The position numbers and the translations under genes are program-made. Under the pieces are notes generated by a model, which had not been told where the DNA came from, searched no databases, and saw nothing but the letters and a program-made list of their open reading frames with translations. Shown here piece by piece: positions 16,636 through 25,275 of a DNA stretch of 64,000 nt. How positions within the stretch are numbered: position 1 is the stretch's first letter; each line of letters opens with the position of its first letter. The DNA comes from DASXMR01 sp036495525 (GTDB taxonomy: Bacteria; Actinomycetota; Actinomycetes; Streptosporangiales; Streptosporangiaceae), in assembly GCA_036495525.1 (NCBI GenBank), contig DASXMR010000023.1, positions 1-64,000 on the forward strand, given 5' to 3'.

Positions 16636-16674
16636 ATGTCACGCGCTCGCACGGGGGCCGGAGGCTCCCGATGA
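16636..16674 (+). CDS. 12-residue leader ORF coupled to the phosphatase gene
   Basis: AGGGAGG lies eight bases before an ATG at 16636, and the frame reads MSRARTGAGGSR before TGA at 16672-16674. That stop overlaps the phosphatase ATG (16671) as ATGA, so ribosomes ending here could restart on the main gene. The peptide has no recognisable attenuator features beyond three arginines. Translation is inferred from the ribosome site and overlap only. Confidence 0.45.
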   Translation: MSRARTGAGGSR

Positions 16675-18917
16675 GCACGGGGATGTCTGTGCCGAAGCCC
16701 AGGTTCTCCGGGCCGGGCGCCGCCGACTCCGAGCTGCTGCTGTCCGCCATGCTGGGCGACGCCCCGGTCGGGCTCGCGGTACTCGGTGCTGACCTGACCA
16801 TCCTGCGGGTGAACGCGACGCTGGCCACCCTGGCCGGGGTCGACGAGGCCGCGCAGGCAGGGCGCCCGGTGGCCGAGGCGTGGCCCGCGGCGCTGGCCGA
16901 GCGCGCGCAGGCCGCCGTGCCGCAGGTGCTCGCCGCCGGCCAGCCGCTGGCCGGGCCTGCCGAGCCGGTGGCCCTCCCGGCCGTGCCCGCACAGGCCGAG
17001 GCCGCCGAGCCGGGCGGCGGGCGCCGGGCAGCGGCCCCTGGCGGCGCGGCAAGCCGCGCAGCGGCCGGACAGCCGGTCAGCTACCTGGCGCTTTCGTGGC
17101 TGCCGGCCGCCGGGCCTGATGGCCAGCCAGGCGGCGTGGTCATGGTCGCGGTCGACGTGACTGACCGGCAGGAACTGCAGCAGGCCGTGCGGCGCAGCGA
17201 TGAGCGGTACCGCTCGCTGGTCAGGGCCGGCGCCCAGGTCGTCTGGGTCACCAGCCCGGCGGGCCAGATCGTCGAGGACTCGCCGGAGTGGCGCAAGATC
17301 ACCGGCCAGACGACGGAGGAGTACCTCGAGACCGGCTGGCTGGCCGCGATCCACCCGGAGGACCGGGAGCGGGTCGAGCGGGCCTGGCAGGACTGCCTCG
17401 GCTCGGGCCGGATCTTCGAGTCCAGGTACCGGGTTCGCATCCCGAACGGCTCGTACCGGCACTACGACGTGCGCGCGATTCCGATCGAGCGGGACGGGAA
17501 GATTACCGAGTGGATGGGGGCCAGCACTGACGTCACCGGGCAGCGCGAGGCCGAGGAGATGCGTGGCCGGCTGACCGAGCAGCTCTCCGCGGCGGCGCTG
17601 CGCACCGCGCGACTGCAGCAGGCGACGTCGATGCTGGCCGAGGCGATGACCGTCGAGCAGGTGGTGGAGGTCATCACGGAGGTGGGCCGGTCCGCGATCG
17701 GAGCCGAGCGCTCCGCGGTCGCCATGCTCGATCCCGAGCGGCTCCGGGTCAGGACGATCAACGTCGGCGGGCTGCCTGACACTCCTGGCGCGGTCGGCGC
17801 CGACATCCCGCTTGAGGTGGCGAGCGTGCTGACCGCCGCCATCCGCGCCCGCCGTCCGCTGCTGATCGAGAGCCCGGCCGACCTGCGCAGGCAATTCGCC
17901 GACGTGGCCGAGACCGTCGAGCTGTTCCTCGAGCACAGCGACGAGCAGGCCTGGGTCGGGCTGCCGCTGCTGTCCTCCGGCGCGGCGCTCGGCGCGCTGC
18001 GGTTCTCCTTTACCAGGCCGCGGCAGATCACCGAGGAGGAGCGAGTCTTCCTCGAGGCGCTGGCCGGCCAGTGCGCGCTCGCGCTCGAGCGCGCTTCGCT
18101 GTTCGAGCGCGAGCACAACACTGCCGCTACCCTGCAGCGCAGCCTGCTGCCTGACCGGCTGCCCGAGGTGCCAGGCCTCATCCTCGACGCCAGGTACCTG
18201 CCGGTGACCAGGAACATGGAAATCGGCGGCGACTGGTACGACGCGTTCCGGCTGCCGGACGGCAGGCTGGCAGTGGCCACCGGGGACGTGATGGGCAAGG
18301 GGCTGACCGCGGCGGCTGGCATGGGCCGGGTGCGGAATGCGCTGCGCGCGCTAGCGCTCACCGACCCGCGGCCGGCGGCCGTGCTCACTGGCCTTGACCG
18401 GCTGTTCGTCGCGACCGAGTTCGAGGAGCAGGTCACCACCGTGGCCTACCTCGTGGTCGACCCGGAGAGCGGGGATGGCCTGGCTGGCAACGCAGGCCAC
18501 CTGCCGCCGCTGCTGCTGAGCCGCGGCACCGCGCCGTGGCTTGACACCGCCACCGCCGGGACGCCACTGGGCTGGGCCAGCCCGAGGCAGCAGTACGCCT
18601 TCCGGCTGCCGCCGGGCACGACCGCGGTGCTGTACTCCGACGGCCTGGTGGAAAACCGCAAGCGGGGCCTGGACAGCGGTCTCGATGAGCTGGTGGCGGT
18701 GGCGGCGCAGGCACCGCCGGACGTGACGGAAGATCCGGCCAGGCTGCTGAGTTACCTGCTGGACAGGATGCTGACGGGTTACGAGCAGGACGACGACGTC
18801 ACCGTGCTGGTACTGCACTCGCCGGCCCGCGACGCTGGCGGTCAGGGCGAACGGGTCCGGCCGGCCGTCGCCGCGCGCACGGGCCCGGCGGCTGCCGCGC
18901 AGAAGAGCAGGGCATGA
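16671..18917 (+). CDS. PAS-PAS-GAF sensor PP2C (SpoIIE-type) phosphatase
   Basis: A 748-residue signalling phosphatase of the SpoIIE/RsbU class, which dephosphorylates anti-sigma-factor antagonists. Domain order is a first PAS (~20-160, DAPVGLAVLGADLTILRVNA), a second PAS (~175-300, QVVWVTSPAGQIVEDSPEWR, ends DVTGQREAEE), a GAF (~310-480) and PP2C (~485-735). Metal-binding Asp residues are in IGGDWYDAFRL, TGDVMGKG and VLYSDGLVE. It lacks membrane segments, so it senses cytosolic signals. I chose ATG 16671 because GGAGG lies six bases upstream. No anti-sigma or antagonist gene is adjacent; the next gene is the principal sigma factor, 300 bases on, which may be chance. Confidence 0.92.
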   Translation: MSTGMSVPKPRFSGPGAADSELLLSAMLGDAPVGLAVLGADLTILRVNATLATLAGVDEAAQAGRPVAEAWPAALAERAQAAVPQVLAAGQPLAGPAEPVALPAVPAQAEAAEPGGGRRAAAPGGAASRAAAGQPVSYLALSWLPAAGPDGQPGGVVMVAVDVTDRQELQQAVRRSDERYRSLVRAGAQVVWVTSPAGQIVEDSPEWRKITGQTTEEYLETGWLAAIHPEDRERVERAWQDCLGSGRIFESRYRVRIPNGSYRHYDVRAIPIERDGKITEWMGASTDVTGQREAEEMRGRLTEQLSAAALRTARLQQATSMLAEAMTVEQVVEVITEVGRSAIGAERSAVAMLDPERLRVRTINVGGLPDTPGAVGADIPLEVASVLTAAIRARRPLLIESPADLRRQFADVAETVELFLEHSDEQAWVGLPLLSSGAALGALRFSFTRPRQITEEERVFLEALAGQCALALERASLFEREHNTAATLQRSLLPDRLPEVPGLILDARYLPVTRNMEIGGDWYDAFRLPDGRLAVATGDVMGKGLTAAAGMGRVRNALRALALTDPRPAAVLTGLDRLFVATEFEEQVTTVAYLVVDPESGDGLAGNAGHLPPLLLSRGTAPWLDTATAGTPLGWASPRQQYAFRLPPGTTAVLYSDGLVENRKRGLDSGLDELVAVAAQAPPDVTEDPARLLSYLLDRMLTGYEQDDDVTVLVLHSPARDAGGQGERVRPAVAARTGPAAAAQKSRA

Positions 18918-19218
18918 CGGGTGCGGGTACGATTCGGCGAGCACGTGCGCGCATATCAGGCGGCCGGGAACCGCAACGGTACGACCTACCCGCGAAGGCC
19001 GCCTATGGTGGAGGGCGAGGAGGCGCCGGAACGGTCGCGGGTTCCCGCGGCAGGACTAGGGGCTCCCGGCCCGGTCATGAGGACGGGGCCCGCGCTGTAG
19101 GGGTCCGTTTCTCGCACGAGGTTGCAGGAGAGGTGCCTGTGTCGCCTGCCAGGTCGTCAAGCCAGCGAGCGGTTGCGCTGCGGCGGGCCGTCAGCCAGCG
19201 AAGGAAGGGGTGAGCGCG
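18918..19218 (+). promoter_or_regulatory. long upstream region of the principal sigma gene
   Basis: About 300 bases separate the phosphatase stop from the sigma start. TACGAT at 18926-18931 could be a -10, giving a leader of more than 250 bases. A 99-codon open frame here overlaps both neighbours, but its third positions are far less GC-rich than real genes, so I treat it as untranslated leader. GGAAGGGG (19203-19210) is the sigma ribosome site. Confidence 0.5.
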
Positions 19219-20820
19219 GTGGCTAGCGCTGCAGGCTCGGCAGCGCGGAGGAAGTCAGGGTCGTCAGGCCAGGGCTCACGCGTTCCTCAGCAGGCGCGCG
19301 CGAGATCGGCTGAGGCGCCGGAAGGTGCAGCCCCGGCAGCGGACGAGCAGGCCACCAGGCCCGTCCGCGGGCGCCGTGCGGCGCGCGGCTCCGGCGGAGC
19401 GCGCAAGGCTCAGTCAGGCGGGTCCGGCCGGGCAGGCCGGTCAGCGACCGCGGTGAAGGAGCGCGAAGACACCGGTAAGCGGGAAGCAGACGCGGTAACT
19501 GGGGATACGGGCGGTGACGATGGGCTGGTCGACGTGAGTGCTGACACTGACTTCATCGAGCCGGCCGGCGGCGAGCTCGATCTGGACGCCGAGCCGGACC
19601 TGGCGACGGTCGCCGACCTTGAGGTCGAGGCGGACCTGGAGGACCTGTCCGAGCTGAGCGCCGACGACGACGGCGAGGTCGTCACCGGCGTGGAGCTGGA
19701 CGAGACAGCCGCCGACGCGGACAGCTCCGATGAGGCCGAGCAGGCTGAGGAGACCGCGGCTCCGGCGGCGGGCAACGGCGCGGCGGCGCCAGCCGCGGCC
19801 GCCCCCGACCAGCCGGCTAAGCCGGCCGGCGAGGAAAACGAGGACGAGGCGTTCGTCTACGGCGACGACGACGAGGACCTGCCTGCCGCGCAGGTCGCCG
19901 TGGCCGGCGCCACTTCCGACCCGGTCAAGGACTATCTCAAGCAGATCGGCAAGGTGCCGCTTCTGAACGCCGAGCAGGAAGTCGAGCTCGCCAAGCGGAT
20001 CGAGGCGGGGCTGTTCGCCGAGGAGAAGCTGGCCGAGGGCCGGGGCTCGCTGCGGCCGGACGCGCGGATCGACCTGGAGTGGATCGCCGACGACGGCAGG
20101 CGGGCTAAGAACCACCTGCTGGAGGCCAACCTGCGGCTGGTCGTCTCGCTGGCCAAGCGCTACACCGGCCGCGGCATGCTGTTCCTCGACCTGATCCAGG
20201 AGGGGAACCTCGGGCTGATCCGTGCGGTGGAGAAGTTCGACTACACCAAGGGCTACAAGTTCTCCACGTACGCGACCTGGTGGATCCGCCAGGCGATCAC
20301 CCGCGCGATGGCCGACCAGGCGCGCACCATCCGCATCCCGGTGCACATGGTCGAGGTGATCAACAAGCTGGCCAGGGTGCAGCGCCAGATGCTGCAGGAC
20401 CTGGGCCGGGAGCCGACCCCCGAGGAGCTGGCTGCCGAGCTGGACATGACCCCTGAGAAGGTCATCGAGGTGCAGAAGTACGGCCGCGAGCCGATCTCAC
20501 TGCACACCCCGCTCGGTGAGGACGGCGACAGTGAGTTCGGTGACCTGATCGAGGACTCGGAGGCCATCCAGCCGGGCGAGGCGGTCAGCTTCACGCTGCT
20601 GCAGGAGCAGCTGCACTCGGTGCTCGACACGCTGTCCGAGCGCGAGGCCGGCGTGGTATCAATGCGCTTCGGCCTGACCGATGGCCAGCCCAAGACGCTC
20701 GACGAGATCGGCAAGGTCTACGGCGTCACCAGGGAGCGGATCCGGCAGATCGAGTCGAAGACCATGTCCAAGCTGCGGCACCCGTCTCGCTCCCAGGTGC
20801 TGCGCGACTACCTGGACTGA
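19219..20820 (+). CDS. principal RNA polymerase sigma factor (HrdB/SigA type)
   Basis: The vegetative sigma-70 factor, which directs RNA polymerase to housekeeping promoters. The first ~230 residues are an Ala/Glu/Asp-rich, low-conservation region typical of actinobacterial HrdB. Region 1.2 begins at DPVKDYLKQIGKVPLLNAEQ. Region 2 has NLRLVVSLAKRYTGRGMLFL and the -10-binding YKFSTYATWWIRQAITRA. Region 4 ends with GVTRERIRQIESKTMSKLRH. All regions are intact at the usual length (533 residues). I chose GTG 19219 since the ribosome site (GGAAGGGG) is eight bases before it; GTG 19210 is too close. A strong terminator follows at 20862. Confidence 0.95.
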   Translation: MASAAGSAARRKSGSSGQGSRVPQQARARSAEAPEGAAPAADEQATRPVRGRRAARGSGGARKAQSGGSGRAGRSATAVKEREDTGKREADAVTGDTGGDDGLVDVSADTDFIEPAGGELDLDAEPDLATVADLEVEADLEDLSELSADDDGEVVTGVELDETAADADSSDEAEQAEETAAPAAGNGAAAPAAAAPDQPAKPAGEENEDEAFVYGDDDEDLPAAQVAVAGATSDPVKDYLKQIGKVPLLNAEQEVELAKRIEAGLFAEEKLAEGRGSLRPDARIDLEWIADDGRRAKNHLLEANLRLVVSLAKRYTGRGMLFLDLIQEGNLGLIRAVEKFDYTKGYKFSTYATWWIRQAITRAMADQARTIRIPVHMVEVINKLARVQRQMLQDLGREPTPEELAAELDMTPEKVIEVQKYGREPISLHTPLGEDGDSEFGDLIEDSEAIQPGEAVSFTLLQEQLHSVLDTLSEREAGVVSMRFGLTDGQPKTLDEIGKVYGVTRERIRQIESKTMSKLRHPSRSQVLRDYLD

Positions 20821-20861
20821 CGGCAGTACGCGCGGTCAAGCGCGCGGCACGGCAAAGCTAA

Positions 20862-20891
20862 AGCGGCCCCCGGCATCTGCCGGGGGCCGCT
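20862..20891 (+). terminator. intrinsic-type terminator after the sigma gene
   Basis: A perfect 14-base stem, AGCGGCCCCCGGCA and TGCCGGGGGCCGCT, closes a 2-base loop 41 bases after the stop. No U-tract follows, as is usual in high-GC actinobacteria. Confidence 0.85.
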
Positions 20892-20896
20892 GCAGT

Positions 20897-21050
20897 CTGT
20901 GTGCTGGCTGCCCTGTGTGCTGGCTGCCCTGTCTGGGGGCTGACGTGTGCTGGCTGGCGTTGGCTGGCTGGCCTAGGCTGGCGGCCGCGCTTGCTGGCCG
21001 CTTGTGCTGGCTAGCCGCGCCGGGCGCCAGGCTGGCGGTCAGGCCAGACC
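20897..21050. repeat. GCTGGC-rich spacer with a 16-bp direct repeat
   Basis: CTGTGTGCTGGCTGCC occurs twice in tandem (20897-20912 and 20913-20928). Many diverged GTGCTGGCTGGC-like copies follow up to the DUF7455 stop at 21056. This looks like slippage-driven expansion of a GCTGGC word in non-coding DNA. Confidence 0.65.
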
Positions 21051-21055
21051 AGGGC

Positions 21056-21268
21056 CTACCGCTCCTGCTGGCTGGACAGCCGCTCGGTCTCGTCCTGGAT
21101 CTCGACGGCCACCTTGGCGAGCGCCTCGGCGTGCTGGCGGTTGTGGTGAGCGCAGAAGAGCAGCTCACCTGAGCCTGGCAGCAGTACCCGCACGTAGGCG
21201 GTCGCTCCGCACCGATCGCACAGGTCTGTCGCGCCGAGCGGCTTCGTTGGGGCAATCGCTCCGGTCAT
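21056..21268 (-). CDS. DUF7455 small zinc-ribbon-like protein
   Basis: A 70-residue protein with two cysteine/histidine pairs (CDRCG and FCAHH), likely a small zinc ribbon, and a helical Glu-rich tail. It matches the actinobacterial DUF7455 family, found between the principal sigma and topoisomerase genes in relatives (from memory, S. coelicolor SCO5820-5822). I used the ATG at 21268 because GGGAGG precedes it and because homology begins at MTGAIAPTKPLGATDLCDRC. Function unknown. It is divergent from parE. Confidence 0.85.
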   Translation of the reverse strand: MTGAIAPTKPLGATDLCDRCGATAYVRVLLPGSGELLFCAHHNRQHAEALAKVAVEIQDETERLSSQQER

Positions 21269-21542
21269 GTCGCCTCCCTCGCCGTGGCCGTGCCCGGCGA
21301 TGCCGGGAGGCCGTGCAAACCTGTCTTCCATCTACAGGATCACAACACCTAGCCAGGTGTCCCTCTTCCAAGCCAGGCACCTGGTACGCCGTGGGCGAAC
21401 ACGTTACCCCGCCGTAACATCGCCAGGCTGGCTGGCCAGCCTGGCGGGCGGCGTGGTGGCGCCGGACCGTCAGGGCGGGCGGCTAGTCTGCCTGTGGAGC
21501 AATTCCGCCCCCAGACACGTCGTAGACCGCAGGAGACCCCCC

Positions 21543-23669
21543 TTGACCGCCCTCAGCGCAGAGAAGCAGCCGGCCAGCACAGCGGACGGCTACACCGCCC
21601 GCCACCTGACCGTGCTGGAGGGCCTGGAGGCCGTGCGCAAGCGGCCCGGAATGTACGTCGGCTCCACCGACGGGCGGGGGCTGCTGCACTGCCTGTGGGA
21701 GATCTTCGACAACGCGGTGGACGAGGCGCTGGCCGGGGTCTGCAGCAGCATCGAGGTGATCCTGCACCCGGACGAGTCGGCCGAGGTCCGCGACAACGGC
21801 CGCGGGATCCCGGTCGACATCGAGCCGAAGACCGGGCTGACCGGGGTAGAACTGGTGATGACCAGGCTGCACGCCGGCGGCAAGTTCGGCGGCGGCTCAT
21901 ACACCGCGTCCGGCGGGCTGCACGGGGTCGGCGCCTCGGTGGTGAACGCGCTGTCTGGCCGGATGGACGTGCAGGTCAGCAAAGGCGGGCACGAGTGGTC
22001 CGCCAGCTTCCGCCGCGGAGTGCCAGGCGAGTTCGGCGGCGACGGCCCCGGCGCTCGCTTCACGGCCAGGTCCGGCCTGCGCAAGGGCCGCCGGGTGGCC
22101 AGGACGCTGACCGGCACCCGGATCCGGTTCTGGCCGGACGCCCAGATCTTCGTGCCAGGCGCGCGGTTCAGCTTCGACGCCCTCGTCCAGCGCGCGCAAC
22201 AGACCGCCTACCTGGTGCCAGGGCTGGCCATCCGGGTCACCGACGAGCGGCTGGCCGTGGTCGGCGACGACGAGACGGACGGCGCGACGCCGGCGCAGCG
22301 CGAGGCCGAGTTCCGCTTCGACGGCGGGATCAGCGAGTTCTGCAGCCACCTGTCGCCGGGCGAGCCGGTCACCGACGTGATCAGGCTGACCGGCTCCGGG
22401 CAGTTCACCGAGACCGTCCCGGTGCTCGACCAGCACGGCCACCTCACCCCGACCGACGTCGACCGCGAGCTGCTGGTCGACGTGGCGCTGCGCTGGGACG
22501 CCGGCTACGACAGCATCACCCGGTCGTTTGTCAACGTGATCGCCACCCCTAAGGGCGGCACGCACGTGAGCGGGTTCGAGCGGGCGCTGGTGCGGACGCT
22601 GAACGAGCAGCTGCGCACGGTCCGGCTGCTGAGGAACGGCGACGAGCCGGTCGTCAAGGAGGACGTGCTCGAGGGGCTCACCGCGGTGGTCGCGGTGCGA
22701 CTGCCCGAGCCGCAGTTCGAGGGCCAGACCAAGGAAGTGCTCGGCACGCCGGCCGCGTCCCGGATCGTCGCCCAGGTGGTCGGCACCGAGCTGCGCGGAT
22801 TCCTCGAAGGCCGGGTGCGCGGTACCAAGCAGCAGGCCAGGGCCGTGCTGGACAAGGTCGCGGCGGCGGCTAGGACCCGGATCGCGGCCCGCGAGCACCG
22901 GGAGAACCAGCGCCGCAAGTCAGTGCTGGCGACCTCGGCGCTGCCCGCCAAGCTGGTCGACTGCCGCTCTGCTGACGACCGCAGCGAGCTGTTCATCGTG
23001 GAGGGCGACTCGGCGCTCGGCACGGCGAAGGTGGCCAGGGACTCTGACTTCCAGGCGCTGCTGCCGATCCGCGGCAAGATCCTCAACGTGCAGAAGGCGT
23101 CGCTGGCCGACATGCTGAAAAACGCGGAGTGCGCGGCGATCATCCAGGTGATCGGCGCTGGCTCCGGGGCCGCCTTCGATCTCGACGCCGCGCGCTACCA
23201 GCGGGTGATCTTCATGGCGGACGCCGATGTGGACGGCGCGCACATCCGGACCCTGCTGCTCACCCTCTTCCACCGGTACATGCGGCCGATGGTCGAGGCC
23301 GGGCGGGTGTTCGCCGCCGTGCCGCCGCTGCACCGGATCGAGCTGATCAGCCCGCGCAAGGGCCAGGCCAAGTACCGCTATACCTACTCCGACCCGGAAT
23401 TGCACCGCACGCTCATCGAGCTCGAGCGGCGGAATCAGCGCTGCAAAGAGCCGCCGCAGCGGTACAAGGGCCTCGGCGAAATGGACGCCGACCAGCTCGC
23501 TGAGACCACGATGGACCCCCGGCACCGCACCCTGCGCCGAATCAGGATCGAGGACGCCGCGGCCGCGGCCGAGATGTTCAGCCTGCTGATGGGCAGCGAT
23601 GTCGGCCCGCGCCGTGATTTCCTGGTCTCCAGCGCCGCCGAGCTCGACCCGGCCAGGATCGACGCCTGA
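21543..23669 (+). CDS. parE: DNA topoisomerase IV subunit B (ParE)
   Basis: The ATPase subunit of a type II topoisomerase, which pairs with ParC (28577-31168) to separate daughter chromosomes. The 708-residue protein has the GHKL ATPase domain (GLEAVRKRPGMYVGSTDGRG, WEIFDNAVDEALAG, then GGLHGVGASVVNALS). The TOPRIM domain has EGDSALGTAKVARDSDFQAL and DADVDGAHIRTLLLTLF. Its end, RYKGLGEMDADQLAETTMDP, is typical. EGDSALGTAK rather than the gyrase EGDSAGGSAK supports the ParE call. Start is TTG 21543 with AGGAG eight bases upstream; no ATG or GTG in frame fits the homology start. Confidence 0.93.
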   Translation: MTALSAEKQPASTADGYTARHLTVLEGLEAVRKRPGMYVGSTDGRGLLHCLWEIFDNAVDEALAGVCSSIEVILHPDESAEVRDNGRGIPVDIEPKTGLTGVELVMTRLHAGGKFGGGSYTASGGLHGVGASVVNALSGRMDVQVSKGGHEWSASFRRGVPGEFGGDGPGARFTARSGLRKGRRVARTLTGTRIRFWPDAQIFVPGARFSFDALVQRAQQTAYLVPGLAIRVTDERLAVVGDDETDGATPAQREAEFRFDGGISEFCSHLSPGEPVTDVIRLTGSGQFTETVPVLDQHGHLTPTDVDRELLVDVALRWDAGYDSITRSFVNVIATPKGGTHVSGFERALVRTLNEQLRTVRLLRNGDEPVVKEDVLEGLTAVVAVRLPEPQFEGQTKEVLGTPAASRIVAQVVGTELRGFLEGRVRGTKQQARAVLDKVAAAARTRIAAREHRENQRRKSVLATSALPAKLVDCRSADDRSELFIVEGDSALGTAKVARDSDFQALLPIRGKILNVQKASLADMLKNAECAAIIQVIGAGSGAAFDLDAARYQRVIFMADADVDGAHIRTLLLTLFHRYMRPMVEAGRVFAAVPPLHRIELISPRKGQAKYRYTYSDPELHRTLIELERRNQRCKEPPQRYKGLGEMDADQLAETTMDPRHRTLRRIRIEDAAAAAEMFSLLMGSDVGPRRDFLVSSAAELDPARIDA

Positions 23670-23808
23670 CCGGCTGGCACGACGGGGCACTGCGCCATTG
23701 ACTACGGGGGTAGCCAGGGCGCGCGGCTGAGCACCGCGAGCGCACGCCGCGCGAGCAACAGAAGGGCCGGGCGGGCAGCGCGCGACCCCCGATCCGGAAG
23801 GACACCCC

Positions 23809-24996
23809 GTGGCACAGCCCGTGCTCTATGAGGGCGCAGCCCTCGCCGATGGCCGGTCAGGCCAGCTTCGGCTGCCGGTCAGCCTGCACGTCACCGACGG
23901 CATCCTGACCGGCCTGTACGAGGGCGACACGCCCGCGCAGGCCAGGGACGGCGCCGTGGTGATCGACGCGAGCGGCGCCACCGCGGTGCCCGGCATGGTC
24001 GACTGCCACAGCCACCTGACATTGCAGGGCGGCGCGCAGTGGATCGCCCGCGGCGCTGACCCGACGGCTGACCTGGTGGACGCCGCTGAGCACAACGCTG
24101 CCGCGCTGGTCAGCTCCGGCGTGCGCTGGGTCCGCGATGTCGGCTCGGTGCGCCGGGCCGACACGCCGGACGGGAAGGAGCGGGCGCTCGCGCTGTCGCT
24201 GCGCGACGCGTGGCGCGACCGGCCCGGCTACCCCTATATCCGGGCGGCCGGCACCTGGCTGACGAAAGCCGGCTCGCTGCCGGCTGGCCTGGCCATCGAG
24301 GTCGGCGATGCCGACGGCCTGCTGACCGCCGCCCTCGGCCAGCTCGACGACGGCGCCGACCTGGTCAAGCTCTACCTGGACGGCCCGGACGCCGGGGTGG
24401 CACCGTGGACCGCCGACGAGGTGCGGGCCGTCGTCGCCGCCGTGCACGCGCGCGGCGCGACGGTCGCCGCGCATGGCACCGGCCTGGCGAACTGCCGGCT
24501 CGGAGCCGAGGCCGGGGTGGACACGCTTGAGCACGGGTTCACCCTCGACGCGGACATCGCCCGCACGATGGCGGCTGGCGGCGTGACGCTGGTTTCCACG
24601 CTGTCGGTGCTCAGCTCGGTGGGCACGTTCGCGACCACCACCAGCATCGAGCGCTTCAGCTCGCCCGACGGCATCCGGCGCAATGCCGAACGGCTGGAAA
24701 CCGCCATCCAGAGCATCAGGCTGGCGAAGGCGGCCGGCGTGGCGATCGCCACCGGCAGCGACTTCGGCGGCGGCTCGGTCCGCGCCGGGCACCTCGCATG
24801 GGAGGTCGAGGGACTGGTCGCGGCCGGCCTGGAGCCGTGGGAGGCACTCGGCGCCGCGACTTGGCGCGGCGGCGACGTGCTGCGCGACCCGCTGGCGGGT
24901 CGGCTGACCGTCGGCGCCCCGGCGCACTTCACCCTCGTGCACGGCGACCCGCTGACCGATCCCGCCGCGCTGTGGCGGGTCTGGCGGGTGGTCTAG
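23809..24996 (+). CDS. amidohydrolase-family metal-dependent hydrolase
   Basis: A 395-residue TIM-barrel amidohydrolase. Metal ligands are His67 and His69 (VDCHSHL), Lys in DLVKLYLDG (probably carboxylated), His in VAAHGTGLANC and TLEHGFTLD, and Asp in ATGSDFGGG. The small beta-sandwich halves at both ends (start ~1-60; end FTLVHGDPLTDPAALW) are intact. It resembles imidazolonepropionase/prolidase-like members acting on cyclic amides; the substrate is unknown. GTG 23809 has GGAAGG about eight bases upstream. It follows parE in the same direction with a 139-base gap. Confidence 0.87.
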   Translation: MAQPVLYEGAALADGRSGQLRLPVSLHVTDGILTGLYEGDTPAQARDGAVVIDASGATAVPGMVDCHSHLTLQGGAQWIARGADPTADLVDAAEHNAAALVSSGVRWVRDVGSVRRADTPDGKERALALSLRDAWRDRPGYPYIRAAGTWLTKAGSLPAGLAIEVGDADGLLTAALGQLDDGADLVKLYLDGPDAGVAPWTADEVRAVVAAVHARGATVAAHGTGLANCRLGAEAGVDTLEHGFTLDADIARTMAAGGVTLVSTLSVLSSVGTFATTTSIERFSSPDGIRRNAERLETAIQSIRLAKAAGVAIATGSDFGGGSVRAGHLAWEVEGLVAAGLEPWEALGAATWRGGDVLRDPLAGRLTVGAPAHFTLVHGDPLTDPAALWRVWRVV

Positions 24997-25275
24997 CGAT
25001 CTTGCAGATCGTGTCCGGCATTCGGCCTGGATTGCCGCCTTGATGAGTCAGCGGTTCCAGGCCTGAGGCTGGTTCCCGGTGGGGCGCGCAGGCCTGCCGG
25101 GATGGGGGACTACCCCAGTAGATATCGGGGGCATCCCTGATGTACTTGCGATGTATCGCGTCGGTAGTTTCGATTGCGTGTCATTGCTCCCAGCCGGATG
25201 CAGAACGGAGAGGCCATTCCCGGCCCCGGCCTGCCGAGGGACGGCGCCACCGAGTGATGCGTCGGCGGTGGCCCC
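24997..25275. other. intergenic region, only weak hairpin seen
   Basis: The 279-base gap between the amidohydrolase and transporter genes has a small hairpin, CGATCT-TGC-AGATCG, just after the stop (~24999-25013). It is the only terminator candidate. I see no gene. Confidence 0.4.

Noticed and set aside
16590..18116. 508-codon minus-strand frame antisense to the PP2C phosphatase
   Set aside because: The plus-strand product has PAS, GAF and PP2C motifs; the antisense product is Arg/Gly/His-rich without homology.
18914..19213. 99-codon open frame overlapping the phosphatase stop (ATGA) and an early sigma start (GTGA)
   Set aside because: Its third positions have many A/T compared with neighbouring genes and the product is Arg/Gly-rich with no known pattern. 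The overlaps come from common ATGA/GTGA words; I treat it as leader.
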